The notes beneath the pieces were generated by a model. The model had not been told where the DNA came from. It was given only the letters and a program-made list of their open reading frames with translations, and did not search any database. Positions 21,501-24,500 of a DNA stretch of 26,896 bases are shown here, piece after piece. This DNA is from Baffinella frigidus (taxonomy: Eukaryota > Cryptophyceae > Cryptomonadales > Baffinellaceae). The number at the start of each line of letters is the position of its first letter. Position 1 is the stretch's first letter. The stretch covers positions 817,124-844,019 of the forward strand of contig MU646312.1 in assembly GCA_026770585.1 (NCBI GenBank), read 5' to 3'. The position numbers were made by a program, and so were the translations under genes.

Positions 21501-24500
21501 CTGTGTACCACTTAGCAGCCATCGCGGCCTTGGACGATGTGTCCATCTAAACGATTCTGGTACACATTGCAATTCATTTCAGGGTGGGGGGCTTGAAATG
21601 ATCCCCGGAAATCCGGGGAAGAGAGAACTCGGGCGCTGTTAAGTGGCCAGGGTTCAGGGTATGCACCCGCGTTTTACCTGGTTTAGGGTCTGGGGCTTCT
21701 GTTTTCGGGTTTCAGGTTCCGGGCTCCGGGTTCTGGGTTCGGGGTTTCGGGTTTCGGGTTTCGGGTTGAGGATTTACCTCGCTGACGTACTCGAGTGCGA
21801 GCCACGGGGTCTTGGCAACTTCCGGGGGGGCGTCGCCCAGAAAGTTACCGTACAAGTTTGGTACCAGGGTGGTTTATCGTTTTTATTATTATTGTTATTG
21901 ATTTTACTGAATTCAGGGTTTGGGAGGTAGAAATACCTCGCTGACGTACTCGAGTGCGAGCCACGGGGTCTTGGCAACTTCCGGGGGGGCGTCGCCTGGG
22001 GTTTCGGGTTTCGGGTTTCGGGTTTCGGGTTTACGGTGTAGGGTTTAGGTTTCAGGGTCTAGGGTGTAGGGTTTAAGGTTTGGGGTTTAGTGTTGAGGGT
22101 TTGAACCTTTTCTTCTCAAATATCGCCAGGGTGTAGGGTGTAGGGTGTAGGGGGTGTACCGAGAAAGTTGCCGTTCAAGTGGACGTCGAGCAGGTTCACC
22201 AGACGCGTGATCTTGTCGGGCAGCTGTTTCGGAGTTGAGGGGTTAGGGTCGGTGATCGCGTGGGGGTTGTCGAGCATGTTCCGCCTCGCACTGGCATGAT
22301 CCTACCAACTGACGCCCTATCCTGCCAACTGACGCCCTATCCTGCCAACTGACGCCGTATCCTGAAAACTGTTTTGGGGCGTGTGGTTTAGGCAGACCCC
22401 CCACACGAGGCTGATCGAGCACCTAATTCAAAAGTCCAAAGGTTCACAATGTATTCATTGTGTAGTAATTTTCATTGGGTTGATCACGCGTCACCCCGTG
22501 TTTCGGGGCGACACGTGACCAACCCAATGGAAACGCCTGCACTCCACTTTTATTCTGGGTGCTTGGGCAGCCTGGTGTAGCCCTTGAGGATATCGGATGA
22601 GAAGTCCTGGCGTTGAGAGTTAGGTTTAACTACACCGTTGCTAGGCTTGAGGGTGGTCTAGCGTTTGGTGTTTGGTGTTTGGAGTTTGGGGTGTGGGATT
22701 TGGGGTTTGGGGTCTGGGGTCGGGGGTCTGTGGTTTGGGGTTTGGGGTTTGGGGTTTATGGTTCATGGTTTCGGGTTGAGGGTGTAGGGTTTGGGGTTTA
22801 AGGTTTAGGGGTTATGGTGTAGGGTTCAATGATTCAGAATGAGGGTTTAGCGTTTAGGGTTTAGAGTTTAAGGTTTAGGGTTTAGGGCTTAGGGGTGACC
22901 GCAACAAGGAAGTTGTTCTCGCAGGAGAGAGAACGCAGACGCGTCAGCTCGCACACCTGCCCCAGGATAGGGCGTCAGTTGGCAGGATAGGGCGTCGGTT
23001 TGGCAGGATAGGGCGTCAGTTGGCAGGATATGGCGGCAGTTGGCAGAGGATAGGGCGTCAGTTGGCAAGATAGGGCGGCAGTTGACAGGACAAGATTTGA
23101 AGTTGTTCTCGCAGGAGGGAGAGCGCAGACGCGTCAATTCGCACACCTGTTAGGGATTAGGGATTAGGGATTAGGGTTTCAGGTTTCGGGTTTCGAGTTC
23201 AGGGTTTAGAGTTTAGGGCTGGTGGTTTCAGGATTCGGGTTTAGGTTTTAGGGTTTCAGATGTAGGGCTTGTGGTTTTGGGTTTCGAGTTTCGGGTTAAG
23301 GGTTGGATGGTTTCAGGTTCCGGATTTTGGATGGTTTTGGATTTCGGGTTTCGGGTTAAGGGTTGGATGGTTTCAGGTTCCGGATTTTGGATTCAGGGTT
23401 TAGGGTTTAGAACCTCGTCGCACAGCATTGCGAGCCTGTTCTTGTCGAGGTTGAGCGATCCGAGGGAAGTGAGGCCTGCGTTTAGGGTTCGGAGTTCAGG
23501 GTTTGGGGTTAAGGGTTTGGGGTTTGTGATCTGTGATTTGTGGTTTGTGGTTTGGGGTTTAGATTTTGTGGTTTGGGGTTTGGGGTTTAGGGTTTAGGGT
23601 TTAGGGTTTAGGGTTCAAGGTTGAGAGTTTAGGGTTTAGGGTTTGGGGTTTAGGGTTTAAGGTTCAAGGTTGAGAGTTTAGGGTTTAGGGTTTAGGGTTT
23701 AGGGTTCAAGGTTGAGAGATTAGGGTTTAGGGTTTGGGGTTTACTCGCGATTTCCGACGGGAGAATTTCGATGGCGTTGCGCGCGAGGGACCTGGGTTGA
23801 AGTTTTGGATTTGGGGTTTGGTATAAAAACCCACACCCCACATACACTACACCCTAAACCCACACCCCACATACCGTCAGGGCAAGGGACCTGGGTTGGA
23901 GTTTTGGATTTGGGGTTTGTTATGTGGGGTGTGGGGTTTGGGGTTTGAGGTTTGGGGTTAGGGTATTGGGGTGTGGGGTGTGTGGTTTGGAATGTGGGGT
24001 ACCGTATTTAGGGTACGAAGTTTGGGGCTTGGGGTTTAGAGTTTGGGTCTAGGGTTTAGGGTTCAGGAATGAGTTTTTAGGGTTTGGGGGTTAGGGTTTG
24101 GGGTTGGCATGGAGGTGACGCTGGCGAGCGACATGATCTCGAGCGGGACCCGGAGGTAGGACGATCTGCCAACTGACGCCCTATCCTCTGCCAACCGACG
24201 CCCTATCCTGCCAAACCGACGCCCTATCCTGCCAAACCGAAGCCCTATCCTCCCAACTGACGCCCTATCCTGCCAACTGACGCCCTAAGGGTTTGGGGTT
24301 TTGACATGGAGGTGACGCTGGCGAGGGACATGATCTCGAGCGGGACCCGGAGGTAGGACGACCTGGTTCAAGGTTTGGGGTTTAGTGCTTGGGGTGTAGT
24401 GTGTTTAGAGATCCGTGTTTAGGGTTCAGGGTATCTGGTTCAGAGTTTAGAGTATCCACCTTGGTTTAGGATGTAGAGATTAGGGACCTTGGTTTAGGAT

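Noticed and set aside
21364-21546. Met start upstream of exon 11 ([17 protein letters not shown])
   Set aside because: The frame is open only because a short heptad stretch lacks stops; phase continuity with exon 10 argues for an internal exon. A second promoter cannot be excluded.
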